From Bacteroidia bacterium (lineage in GTDB: Bacteria; Bacteroidota; Bacteroidia; Chitinophagales; Saprospiraceae), in assembly GCA_030430845.1 (NCBI GenBank), contig JAUIKE010000083.1:1-35126 (forward strand): a stretch of 35,126 nucleotides of DNA, given 5' to 3'. A program made the position numbers and the translations under genes. This document shows, piece after piece, positions 8,047-15,613 of this stretch. Positions within the stretch are counted from its first letter, which is position 1. Each line of letters starts with the position of its first letter. Below the pieces are notes generated by a model that was not told the origin of the DNA, did no database searches, and saw only the letters and a list, made by a program, of their open reading frames with translations.

Positions 8047-8427
8047 CTAAGCAAAAGGAATCACCAACTCCTGATCAGGATGGATCATGTTGGGGTCCTT
8101 TAACTGGTCGGTATTCGCTTCGAAGATAGTTTTGTACTTCATCGCATCGCCGTAGTAATGCTTGGCAATCTTAGACAGGGACTCACCCTTCTGTACCGTA
8201 TGCTTGTGGTAATAGTCTGTAATCTCTACCTTGATGTCAGCCATCAGGTCAGAGGGGGGATCTCCTCCAATTTCTTTGATTTTATCCCACATAAGATCTT
8301 TGTGGTACTGAGTTTTGGCCACACCGCCTATTTTCAGCAATCCGTCTAATTCTTCCACATATCCGTCTTTTACCTCAAATTTTTTACCTAATTCCAGAAC
8401 GGGTCTGTATTTGTCTTGAAGAGACAT
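8047..8427 (-). CDS. BON-like/LysM domain protein (Kbp/YgaU-like)
   Basis: The 126-residue product (from MSLQDKYRPV) has a C-terminal LysM domain at about 75-124 (HTVQKGESLSKIAKHYYGD ... HPDQELVIP), which binds peptidoglycan-type glycans. The N-terminal half resembles a BON domain (VEELDGLLKIGGVAKTQYHKDLMWDKIKEIGG). This order matches the small E. coli protein Kbp (YgaU), a cytoplasmic K+-binding protein; equivalent function here is inference. No signal peptide is visible. An in-frame ATG at 8499 would add 24 residues unlike the family, so I take 8427, although a good promoter ending at 8533 would then leave a leader of about 100 nt. Confidence 0.8.
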   Translation of the reverse strand: MSLQDKYRPVLELGKKFEVKDGYVEELDGLLKIGGVAKTQYHKDLMWDKIKEIGGDPPSDLMADIKVEITDYYHKHTVQKGESLSKIAKHYYGDAMKYKTIFEANTDQLKDPNMIHPDQELVIPFA

Positions 8428-8532
8428 ACTTGAAATTTTTTGGGTTAATGAATGAAAGGAAATGCTTATTTCCAAGTTTATGACGGAGATGGTCCGCATA
8501 GGTCACAATGTAATTAATGATACCTGTCTTAA

Positions 8533-8564
8533 CAAATTTAGAGCAGTGTATTTCCTAGGGCAAA
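8533..8564 (-). promoter_or_regulatory. Bacteroidetes-type promoter of the LysM gene
   Basis: Read on the minus strand, TTTG (8564-8561) is followed after 20 nt by TAAATTTG (8540-8533). Both boxes match the consensus at the expected spacing. Transcription would start near 8526. This is the best promoter match in the window. Confidence 0.7.
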
Positions 8565-8606
8565 AACTATAATTCGTACAAGTTTCGATGTACACAAGAT
8601 ATATCT

Positions 8607-8667
8607 CAATAGAGGGGTTAAAATGTTTGCCGGCCAACGGCCGGCAAACATTTTAACCCCTCTATTG
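8607..8667. terminator. Perfect 29-bp hairpin downstream of the TonB receptor gene
   Basis: Arms 8607-8635 and 8639-8667 are perfectly complementary with loop AAC. It lies 37 bp after the receptor's stop codon and upstream of the LysM promoter. There is no T-run after the stem on the minus strand, so it is either an atypical terminator, an mRNA 3'-end protector, or a cruciform-forming repeat. Confidence 0.65.
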
Positions 8668-8703
8668 GAAAAAATTATTCCATTGGGATTTGAATGAATT
8701 AAC

Positions 8704-11370
8704 CTACCATTTCCACTCAATGAATAAATTAGGTGTCATACCCAAAGCCAGCTGATCATATTGAAATAATTGAGCGGGCTGTGTGCCACGCTCATTCGGC
8801 GGAATTACATAATACTTTTTATCCCGAATATTCCGCTTATTCAACAAATTGAAAAAGGAAATACCTCCTGTCAGAACCGATCCTTTTCCCAGCGTCCAAG
8901 CCCGATAGGCACTGAGGTCAAGCCGTAGATAATTGGGTAATCGCTGACTATTCCTCAACGGGAAAACCAAAGCATATTCCCACCCTTGCTCCTCCTCATT
9001 ATAAAAGGTATTTACCTCATCAGGTACAGTGTAAGGACGTCCGGAATTGTAAAAAAAACTAGCTGAAATCCCCCAGCTTGGAAATTCCAGTAAGTTGGTC
9101 CACTTTAAAGTATGCCGCTGGTCGTGATCGGCCCAGAAGGAAAGTCCTTCATTTAAGCCGGGAAATTGATACTTCACCGCTCCGGTACTATACGCCAGCC
9201 AGGTGTTAAAATGCCGCCACTTTTTTCTAATCAGCAAATCAAAACCCCGGATGGCTGCCTTTCCTAAAGAATAAGGATTGCTCTGTGCCTCGTCCACCTG
9301 TACATTCAAAGAGGTTAGATTGAAACTTTCTTTTTCATAATATTCAGCATCCAGTATCCATCCCCGCTTTTGAAATCGCAAGCCGACCGACCACTGCTCC
9401 GTTTGTACCAGCGGCAAACCTTGCTCTTCTCCCGCAATGATCCATATCCGCTCACTTAGCCCAAGCTCATTATCCGTTATCATTTGATTCATAAACTGCG
9501 TGTAGCGACCTACATTGGCTTTTAATTGTAAGGGAAAACCCTCAAACAGATCATAAATCACCGACAGGCGAGGTAGTAACAAAAAGTTTTTATAAGGCGC
9601 ATATCGTATGTGCCTGAATCCGATGTCCAAAAGTAAGCGATCGTCCAGGTTGAGGTCGAGGTCGAGGTACATACTGTGCAAGGTTCCACGGATCTTTTCC
9701 TCAAACATGCCGGCCACTCCGTCCGGGTTTTCCTGAAGAACTGTAAAATCAGCCCTGTAAGCCGACCGGTGATAGCCAAAGTTAAGTGATTGCCCCCTCC
9801 GCCAGATCCAGCTGTTATTCCATTGCAAGCCTGCTTCGCTCATGTCATTATTTTGAGCGGCCCGCCAGCGGTTGGCCGGTTGATCCTGCTGCTGAATATC
9901 AAGCGCAAACTGATATTCGTTTCTGAAACTCGAGTAGATCCATTTGAAGTTAGAACTCAGGCGAGAGCTCCATCGGTGGGACAGCACGGTACTTAATCCG
10001 GTATTGCTTAGGTCAATATTGTCTTCCGACCTCAGATATAAAAAGGCTTCGTCGAAAAGGACCAGATAATCGAGGTGGTCACTGCCTCGGTAGAAGCTGC
10101 TGGTCCATCGCGTATCCTTACTTATTTCCCAATCCCATTTTACGTTGAGGTCATTAAAATAAAAACGAGGAGACAAAAGAGCTTCCAGGCCATCTTCTGA
10201 AACTTGTTGCTGATTGTCTTCAATTTTGCCGTTACCCGCAATCTGCTCGAACAATTTTTTGTAGGTTGGGCTTTGTAAAAGATCGGTATAAGATCTTCTA
10301 AAAGCTAGCTGAAGACTAGCCTGCTCTTTGATGATAGGCAGGTTAAGATAGGCCTGGGCATTGATCAGGTTCAGGCTTACCTTGCCGCTCAGAGAGTCGA
10401 TCGCATCCGGCCCGCGAATATCGATCAGGCCCGAAACCCGCCCACCCTGGCTGGCATCGAAGTTGCCGGGGTATATTTTTATGGATTCCGAAATGTTGGG
10501 ATTCACAGCCGTGAACATGCCAAAAAAATGGCCGATATGTAAAATGGGGATGTCCTCCCACAGAATGAGATTCTGATCAGGCGTCCCTCCGCGTATATGA
10601 ATGTCGGCCGCCGATTCATTTGAGCTGTGAATGCCGGGCAGGAGCTGAGCCATCCGCAGGACGTCGTTCTCACCCCAACCCGCTAAGCGCCCGATCTGGT
10701 CGCTGGTCAATTGTATTCCCTGGCCCAGCCGGGAAGGTTTCAGGAAGGCAATGGAATAGTCCTTGATCACGATTTCCTCTATAGAAAAACCAGCCACCTG
10801 GAGCAGTATCTTTTTGCAGGGCTTTTCCAGCAAATCCCCCACACTTAGGTCTATTGCCTGATAGCCGATAAAGGAAATCTGCAAACTATCCGTCGGTTTA
10901 AAATCGGACTGCATGCTAAAGAATCCCTGATCATCGCTGGATACTCCACGACCGGATTGCTTTAGTAAAATCGTTCCATAGGGCAGAGGATCTCCAGTAA
11001 GAGCATCTTGAAGGTAACCGCAAATACTAAGTTGTTTTTCTATTTGAGCAGGGGCATTATTTGATTCAGCAGGAGGCCCTTTTTTAATCAAAATAAACTT
11101 CTGATCAGTTATCCGGTAGCTCAGGTTTAAAGGCCCTAGTAATTGATCGAGCAACTCAGAAAGCTTGGAGGCCCGATACCGGTTTTTTTTTATGGACAGC
11201 GATTGGATGAGGTCCTGATCGAAAGCAAATGTTAAGTCAAAAGTTACTTCTAGTTGACTGAATACGCTAGGTAAATCCCTTTTCTCAAATACAATGGATG
11301 ATTGTTGAGCATTTAATTGGACTGTTTGTAAGCACCATATCAAGAACGGGACCATCCATTTTTTCATCAT
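8704..11370 (-). CDS. TonB-dependent outer-membrane receptor/transducer with STN domain
   Basis: The 888-residue product starts with a signal peptide (to about residue 22, ...VQLNAQ). An STN domain at about 25-95 is the part of FecA-like transducers that contacts the FecR anti-sigma factor. A carboxypeptidase-regulatory-like beta domain follows at 113-190 (GDPLPYGTILLKQSGRGVSS, ISFIGYQAIDL). The plug is at about 200-330 (ENDVLRMAQLLPGIHSS, DIHIRGGTPDQN, GGRVSGLIDIRG), and the rest is a beta-barrel ending in LFIEWKW with a terminal aromatic residue. It is the last gene of a sigma/FecR/receptor operon, 10 bp after fecR. No SusD-type lipoprotein is adjacent, so it is not a standard SusCD glycan importer. 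The ligand is unknown and may be a siderophore or another signal. Confidence 0.9.
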   Translation of the reverse strand: MMKKWMVPFLIWCLQTVQLNAQQSSIVFEKRDLPSVFSQLEVTFDLTFAFDQDLIQSLSIKKNRYRASKLSELLDQLLGPLNLSYRITDQKFILIKKGPPAESNNAPAQIEKQLSICGYLQDALTGDPLPYGTILLKQSGRGVSSDDQGFFSMQSDFKPTDSLQISFIGYQAIDLSVGDLLEKPCKKILLQVAGFSIEEIVIKDYSIAFLKPSRLGQGIQLTSDQIGRLAGWGENDVLRMAQLLPGIHSSNESAADIHIRGGTPDQNLILWEDIPILHIGHFFGMFTAVNPNISESIKIYPGNFDASQGGRVSGLIDIRGPDAIDSLSGKVSLNLINAQAYLNLPIIKEQASLQLAFRRSYTDLLQSPTYKKLFEQIAGNGKIEDNQQQVSEDGLEALLSPRFYFNDLNVKWDWEISKDTRWTSSFYRGSDHLDYLVLFDEAFLYLRSEDNIDLSNTGLSTVLSHRWSSRLSSNFKWIYSSFRNEYQFALDIQQQDQPANRWRAAQNNDMSEAGLQWNNSWIWRRGQSLNFGYHRSAYRADFTVLQENPDGVAGMFEEKIRGTLHSMYLDLDLNLDDRLLLDIGFRHIRYAPYKNFLLLPRLSVIYDLFEGFPLQLKANVGRYTQFMNQMITDNELGLSERIWIIAGEEQGLPLVQTEQWSVGLRFQKRGWILDAEYYEKESFNLTSLNVQVDEAQSNPYSLGKAAIRGFDLLIRKKWRHFNTWLAYSTGAVKYQFPGLNEGLSFWADHDQRHTLKWTNLLEFPSWGISASFFYNSGRPYTVPDEVNTFYNEEEQGWEYALVFPLRNSQRLPNYLRLDLSAYRAWTLGKGSVLTGGISFFNLLNKRNIRDKKYYVIPPNERGTQPAQLFQYDQLALGMTPNLFIEWKW

Positions 11371-11380
11371 TCCGCTTCAT

Positions 11381-12304
11381 TTATTGCTCTCTGAAGATAA
11401 CTTCGTTACCATTCAAAATCTGATAACTCAACTCCATCGGCTCGCTAATGTTGACCAAGGCGGCTTCCAGATCATCAATGGGAAAACCTCCGGTGTAGGA
11501 TCTTTGCGGATTTCCGACCAAAGTAATTTTAATACTATAATGGTGTTTTAATTCCTGCAGTACTCTTGATAATGGAGTTGCCTTGAAATGGACGGTACCC
11601 TGTGTCCAGGAAGCTGTGGCTGGAATTGATGACAGTGTATCTGTTTGCCAGTCTCCATTTTGCCAGTGAGCACTGATGCCCTTGTTGAGGGTCAAATCCT
11701 TGTCATTTCTGCTTATTTCCACTACTCCATCATAGCAAGTGACCTCCATTAGGCTGCCTCTGTTCCAGACATTAAATTCGGTACCTAACACACTTACTTG
11801 CCCATTGCTGGTTTGGACCACAAATTTTTGTCCTTTTGTTACGGAAAAAAAAGCCTCTCCGTCTAATTCAACTTTTTTATTCCTTTTCCATGTTTTAGGG
11901 TTAAAAGAAAATTGGCTAGCCGCATTTAATTGAACCTTAGAATCATCGGGTAGCTGAATGCTCTCCTGTTCTCCGGTTTGGGTGATAAACTGCTCATCGG
12001 GAGCGGGCCGGAAATACCAGAATGCTGTGAGAACTACTAAAACACCGGCAGCTACAGCTGCATAGGACAACCAGGAGCGTTTTTGCTTCATCTCCTTAAC
12101 CACAGAGCGTTTATTTTTTAGTGCGCCATAAGCTTTTTGTAAATCGTAGGGAGGGGCTTCCAACTCATCAGTCATACGGATGATCTGTTGATACTGCAGG
12201 AAGTCCTCACTCGACTCAAAAGCAGTTTTTTCCTCTTCACTCAGCTGTCCATTTAGCCAGCGTGAAAGAAAGGTATCATCCTTAAAATTCTTTTTTTCCT
12301 CCAC
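11381..12304 (-). CDS. FecR-family anti-sigma factor
   Basis: The 307-residue inner-membrane protein has an N-terminal cytoplasmic part (residues 1-78) with LSRWLNGQLSEEEK, which would bind the ECF sigma factor. One membrane segment (about 79-97, AAVAAGVLVVLTAFWYF) follows, then a periplasmic FecR domain (about 107-200, with NAASQFSFNPKTW, VSVLGTEFNVWN, CYDGVVEI). A C-terminal DUF4974-type domain (about 236-305, FKATPLSRVLQELKHHYSI) is the part normally contacted by the receptor's STN domain. It lies between the sigma gene (91-bp gap with a hairpin) and the TonB receptor (10-bp gap), as expected for cell-surface signalling. The start ATG opens on the N-terminal sigma-binding region. Confidence 0.92.
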   Translation of the reverse strand: MEEKKNFKDDTFLSRWLNGQLSEEEKTAFESSEDFLQYQQIIRMTDELEAPPYDLQKAYGALKNKRSVVKEMKQKRSWLSYAAVAAGVLVVLTAFWYFRPAPDEQFITQTGEQESIQLPDDSKVQLNAASQFSFNPKTWKRNKKVELDGEAFFSVTKGQKFVVQTSNGQVSVLGTEFNVWNRGSLMEVTCYDGVVEISRNDKDLTLNKGISAHWQNGDWQTDTLSSIPATASWTQGTVHFKATPLSRVLQELKHHYSIKITLVGNPQRSYTGGFPIDDLEAALVNISEPMELSYQILNGNEVIFREQ

Positions 12305-12319
12305 GATTTAAAGTTTTAG

Positions 12320-12363
12320 GATCCAGTCAAAGGGCCCCCGGGCACCTTACATTTGACTGGATC
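12320..12363. terminator. Hairpin between the sigma factor and fecR genes
   Basis: GATCCAGTCAAA at 12320-12331 pairs with 12352-12363 around a 20-nt loop that contains GGGCCCCCGGG. It lies inside the presumed operon, so it may be a partial terminator that lowers fecR and receptor expression, or a processing signal. Confidence 0.5.
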
Positions 12364-12394
12364 TTAATAATAAACGAAATAGCAGTTTTATACC

Positions 12395-12910
12395 CTACTT
12401 TTTCTCCGCAACAATTGCCCTTAAGCCCACCAGAGCCTTATGCATGCGCTTTTCGACGGCTTTTACGCTAAGGTCTAGCAGCTCAGCAATTTCTTTGTAA
12501 GTCATTTTTTCTATTCGATTGAGGAGAAAAACGAGTCGTTGTTTTTCGGGTAAATCCATCAGCGCTTTTTCAAGCAGGGATTTCATTTCTGCTCCTTCCA
12601 AAAGGGTATCCGGGCCGTGTATTTGCTCTTTAGGTTTCTGGCCCAATTGAAACTGTTGCACTACTTTTTTATGCTTGACCACATCCAGGAACAGGTTGTT
12701 GGCAACCGTAAAGAGAAAACTTCGAGCCTTGGAGTAACTGACCGTATTGCAATGTTTCCAGAGGCGTAAATAGGCTTCTTGTGTCAGATCTTCCGACAAT
12801 TGCAGGTCTCCACTTTTATAATAAAGAAAATTGCGTATACGCGGGGCATACTCATAGAAAAGTTGTTGATAAATCGTTTCATCGCAGACCTGATCCGTTT
12901 GATTTTGCAT
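12395..12910 (-). CDS. ECF RNA polymerase sigma factor (FecI-like)
   Basis: The 171-residue protein has sigma region 2 at about 16-82 (SEDLTQEAYLRLWK, ARSFLFTVANNLFLDVVKH) and region 4 at about 108-165 (LPEKQRLVFLLNRIEKMTYKEIAELLDLSVKAVEKRMHKAL). Length and domain order fit ECF sigma factors of the FecI/Bacteroidetes sigma-70 type. It heads an operon with fecR and the TonB receptor. The expected circuit is that ligand binding by the receptor relieves FecR and frees this sigma factor to activate the receptor operon. A TACCTTTG box lies 32 bp upstream of the start. Confidence 0.95.
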   Translation of the reverse strand: MQNQTDQVCDETIYQQLFYEYAPRIRNFLYYKSGDLQLSEDLTQEAYLRLWKHCNTVSYSKARSFLFTVANNLFLDVVKHKKVVQQFQLGQKPKEQIHGPDTLLEGAEMKSLLEKALMDLPEKQRLVFLLNRIEKMTYKEIAELLDLSVKAVEKRMHKALVGLRAIVAEKK

Positions 12911-12941
12911 ATATGCTTAGCGCAGTGGAATGAGTTTCCTG

Positions 12942-12949
12942 CAAAGGTA
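12942..12949 (-). promoter_or_regulatory. -7 box of the sigma/fecR/receptor operon
   Basis: On the minus strand 12949-12942 reads TACCTTTG, an exact TAnnTTTG, 32 nt before the sigma factor ATG. No TTTG is found at the -33 position. Confidence 0.5.
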
Positions 12950-12962
12950 AGAAGATTCTATA

Positions 12963-13010
12963 AGGAGTTCTTTTTGTAGAATTAAGCTTTTTTCTACAAA
13001 AAGAACTCCT
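12963..13010. terminator. 19-bp hairpin after the DUF2807 gene
   Basis: Arms 12963-12981 and 12992-13010 pair perfectly (AGGAGTTC... / ...GAACTCCT) with a 10-nt loop. It separates the DUF2807 gene from the promoter of the sigma operon. The stem contains a five-T/A tract, but no T-run follows it on the minus strand. Confidence 0.65.
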
Positions 13011-13039
13011 GGAGGGAAGGGGCTCCGGGCACCAATAGC

Positions 13040-13717
13040 TTAATAACTAATACTTCCTCCCAAAGAAGTAGACTGGCTCAACTCCTCGGGCTTCCCTTTA
13101 TACTGGATGGTACCTCCCAGGCTTGCCCTGGCCTCTAGCTTTTGATTGGCTACCACATTGGCTTCTCCTCCCGTAGAAGCTTTTATAACTGATCGTTCGC
13201 ACTCCAGATTGAAGCCTTCGTAAATACCCCCGGTATTGGCAGTCATTTTTTGTGATTCGGTGAAGCCGGTAAGTTCCAGCACACCTCCTTCATAAGCTCC
13301 ACCTTGAACTGCATTGACATTTAGCTCGAGTTCGATACGGGAGCCGCTATGGGCCTTCGCCACCAGCTGGTCGATGGTGATGGCCTCCTTACTGCCAACA
13401 TAGCTACCGGCATTGGATTTGATGCTGCGAAGGGTTTGGTAGGTAAGTTTGACGTAAGCTTTTTGATCCTTCTTGAAAATGCCGTCATTGAGTTTGATTT
13501 TTAGAACACCGCGGTAAACTTTGGCGTACAGATCCTTGTTTTCGGCATTTTCTAACTGGAACGAGATCTTATTCGTACTCCCTTTTTCTAAAATGAGCTC
13601 GACATTTCCGCTGACGACCAGCTCGTCAAAATCATCCAGACTGTATTCTTTCTGCGCTATTAAAGAAACACTTGCCATTAAGATCAGTACAAGTGTCATA
13701 AAGGATAATCGTTTCAT
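13040..13717 (-). CDS. Exported DUF2807 (head-GIN) domain protein
   Basis: The 225-residue product begins MKRLSFMTLVLILMASVSLIAQ, a clear signal peptide. The remainder resembles the DUF2807 or head-GIN beta-helix: FDELVVSGNVELILEKGS, then repeated short strands such as ITIDQLVAKAHSGSRIELELNV and ASTGGEANVVANQKLEARASLGG, ending SLGGSISY. Members are envelope-located and of unknown function. The reading frame is open a further 80 codons upstream to 13957, but that extension would bury the signal peptide and cross into the glycyl-tRNA synthetase gene on the other strand, so I start at 13717. Confidence 0.85.
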   Translation of the reverse strand: MKRLSFMTLVLILMASVSLIAQKEYSLDDFDELVVSGNVELILEKGSTNKISFQLENAENKDLYAKVYRGVLKIKLNDGIFKKDQKAYVKLTYQTLRSIKSNAGSYVGSKEAITIDQLVAKAHSGSRIELELNVNAVQGGAYEGGVLELTGFTESQKMTANTGGIYEGFNLECERSVIKASTGGEANVVANQKLEARASLGGTIQYKGKPEELSQSTSLGGSISY

Positions 13718-13965
13718 TATAGTCGGTTTTGATTTACAATTTTTTGATACATAAGGAAAGGGAACTTTACACGATCCTTTGCAGTTAATTTTCAAATTGA
13801 ATGGTTTTTTACGATCTTTGTGCCTCCATTTTCGACAGAAGGTAAATGTTTTTTGTATAAAGCCGAAATGACTTTGCTCAACGGCCCGATAATATGGATA
13901 ATTAGACATTACCACTCGAGAAGAGGTTGCATTATTTGGCTTTGAATTTAAAAACAACTATTAGC

Positions 13966-15522
13966 ATGGCAGCTCAACAAAGCGATCAGTTCAAAAAAGT
14001 TATCGCCCATTGTAAGGAATATGGCTTTATTTACCAGTCAAGCGAGATCTACGACAATTTAAGTGCGGTGTATGATTACGGCCCTTATGGCGTTGAACTT
14101 AAAAACAATATCAAGCAATATTGGTGGAAGGCCATGGTGCAAATGCACGATAATATTGTGGGGTTGGATGCCGCGATCTTTATGCATCCCAAAACCTGGA
14201 AAGCTTCCGGCCACGTGGATGCATTCAATGATCCATTGATTGATAATAAGGACAGCCAAAAACGCTATCGCGCCGATGTATTGATCGAGGAGTACATGGA
14301 AAAAATTGAAAAAAAGATCGATAAAGAGGTCGCAAAAGCCGGCAAGCGATTTGGGGATGCCTTTGATGAGCAACAGTTCCGGGAAACGAATGACCGGGTA
14401 CTCCGCAATCAGCAAAAATTTGATGAAGCGCGGGATCGCCTGGCCAAAGCCATGACGGATGGCGATATGGAGGAGTTGAAAAATATGATCCTGGAATACG
14501 AGATTGCCTGCCCGGAAAGCGGTTCCCGCAACTGGACGGATGTCCGCCAGTTCAATTTGATGTTTTCCACTCAGCTGGGTAATATTGCAGGCGAAGAAGG
14601 TAAGTTGTACCTCCGCCCCGAAACTGCACAGGGTATTTTTGTCAATTTCCTCAATGTTCAAAAAACGACTCGCCAGAAGCTGCCCTTTGGTATCGCCCAG
14701 ATCGGTAAAGCTTTCCGAAACGAGATCGTGGCTCGCCAATTCATCTTCCGAATGAGAGAGTTCGAACAGATGGAAATGCAGTTTTTTGTGGCTCCGGGTG
14801 AAGAAATGAAGTGGTACGAGTATTGGAAGGAAGCCAGAATGAAGTGGCATAAAGCCTTAGGTACCCCGGACGAAAAACTCCGTTTTCACGACCACGATAA
14901 CCTGGCGCATTATGCCAATGCAGCCGTAGATATTCAATTTGACTTCCCCTTCGGTTTTAAAGAACTGGAAGGTATTCACTCCAGAACGGATTTCGACCTC
15001 AGCCAGCATCAGGAGTTATCCGGCAAAAAAATGCAGTACTTCGATCCGGAAAAACAGGAAAGTTACGTTCCTTATGTCGTAGAAACCTCCATCGGTTGCG
15101 ACCGCATGTTCCTCACCGTCATGAGTCAGGCACTACAGGAAGAAACGGTGCCGGATGCAAAAGGCAAGGACTCCACCCGTACGGTCCTGAAAATCCATCC
15201 TGCTTTGGCACCCATTAAATGTGCCGTCATGCCTTTGTTGAAAAACAGAGAGGAGCTGACTTCCAAAGCCACGGAGATCTTCAATGATCTGCGCTTTGCC
15301 TTTAGCTGCCAATATGATGAAAAAGATGCGATCGGTCGGCGTTACCGGCGCCAGGATGCCATCGGTACGCCATATTGTATCACCGTTGACTTTGATACAC
15401 TCGAAGATAATACGGTGACGATCCGCGACCGCGATACGCTGGAGCAGGAAAGAATTCCGATCGATCAGATTGAAAAGATCGTACGCGAGAAGGTGAGTAT
15501 GAAACAATTACTGAAAGACTAA
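13966..15522 (+). CDS. glyS: Glycyl-tRNA synthetase (homodimeric class II)
   Basis: The enzyme charges tRNA-Gly. Class II motifs are visible: motif 2 around FGIAQIGKAFRNEI with the loop VARQFIFRMREFEQMEMQFF, and motif 3 near VVETSIGCDRMFLTVM. The N-terminal SDQFKKVIAHCKEYGFIYQSSEIY and VYDYGPYGVELKNN are typical of the eukaryote-like alpha2 form. The C-terminal anticodon-binding domain starts at about residue 405 (IHPALAPIKCAVMPLLK). The length of 518 residues is typical. The start at 13966 (MAAQQSDQFKK) is preferred over an in-frame ATG 13 codons upstream, because the extra residues do not fit the family. It is divergent from the DUF2807 gene, with a 248-bp gap in which I see no consensus promoter. 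Confidence 0.97.
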   Translation: MAAQQSDQFKKVIAHCKEYGFIYQSSEIYDNLSAVYDYGPYGVELKNNIKQYWWKAMVQMHDNIVGLDAAIFMHPKTWKASGHVDAFNDPLIDNKDSQKRYRADVLIEEYMEKIEKKIDKEVAKAGKRFGDAFDEQQFRETNDRVLRNQQKFDEARDRLAKAMTDGDMEELKNMILEYEIACPESGSRNWTDVRQFNLMFSTQLGNIAGEEGKLYLRPETAQGIFVNFLNVQKTTRQKLPFGIAQIGKAFRNEIVARQFIFRMREFEQMEMQFFVAPGEEMKWYEYWKEARMKWHKALGTPDEKLRFHDHDNLAHYANAAVDIQFDFPFGFKELEGIHSRTDFDLSQHQELSGKKMQYFDPEKQESYVPYVVETSIGCDRMFLTVMSQALQEETVPDAKGKDSTRTVLKIHPALAPIKCAVMPLLKNREELTSKATEIFNDLRFAFSCQYDEKDAIGRRYRRQDAIGTPYCITVDFDTLEDNTVTIRDRDTLEQERIPIDQIEKIVREKVSMKQLLKD

Positions 15523-15542
15523 ATTATTTGCTCCGTTTATTA

Positions 15543-15600
15543 CCCGTGCAGATCCGTGTCAAAAAAAGCTTGACTTATTACAGACACGGATTTTCACGGG
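15543..15600. terminator. Bidirectional terminator between glyS and the alanine dehydrogenase gene
   Basis: CCCGTG (15543-15548) pairs with CACGGG (15595-15600), and ATCCGTGTC (15552-15560) pairs with GACACGGAT (15583-15591), around an A-rich loop. It lies midway between two convergent stop codons. The ATCCGTGTC element is of a kind common in Bacteroidota intergenic repeats. Confidence 0.7.
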
Positions 15601-15613
15601 CAGTAAGGGTAGA

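Noticed and set aside
13718..13957. 80-codon upstream extension of the DUF2807 gene
   Set aside because: It would place a signal peptide in the middle of the protein and lacks membrane or family features.
14059..14850. 263-codon minus-strand frame inside glyS
   Set aside because: Shadow of the glycyl-tRNA synthetase gene.
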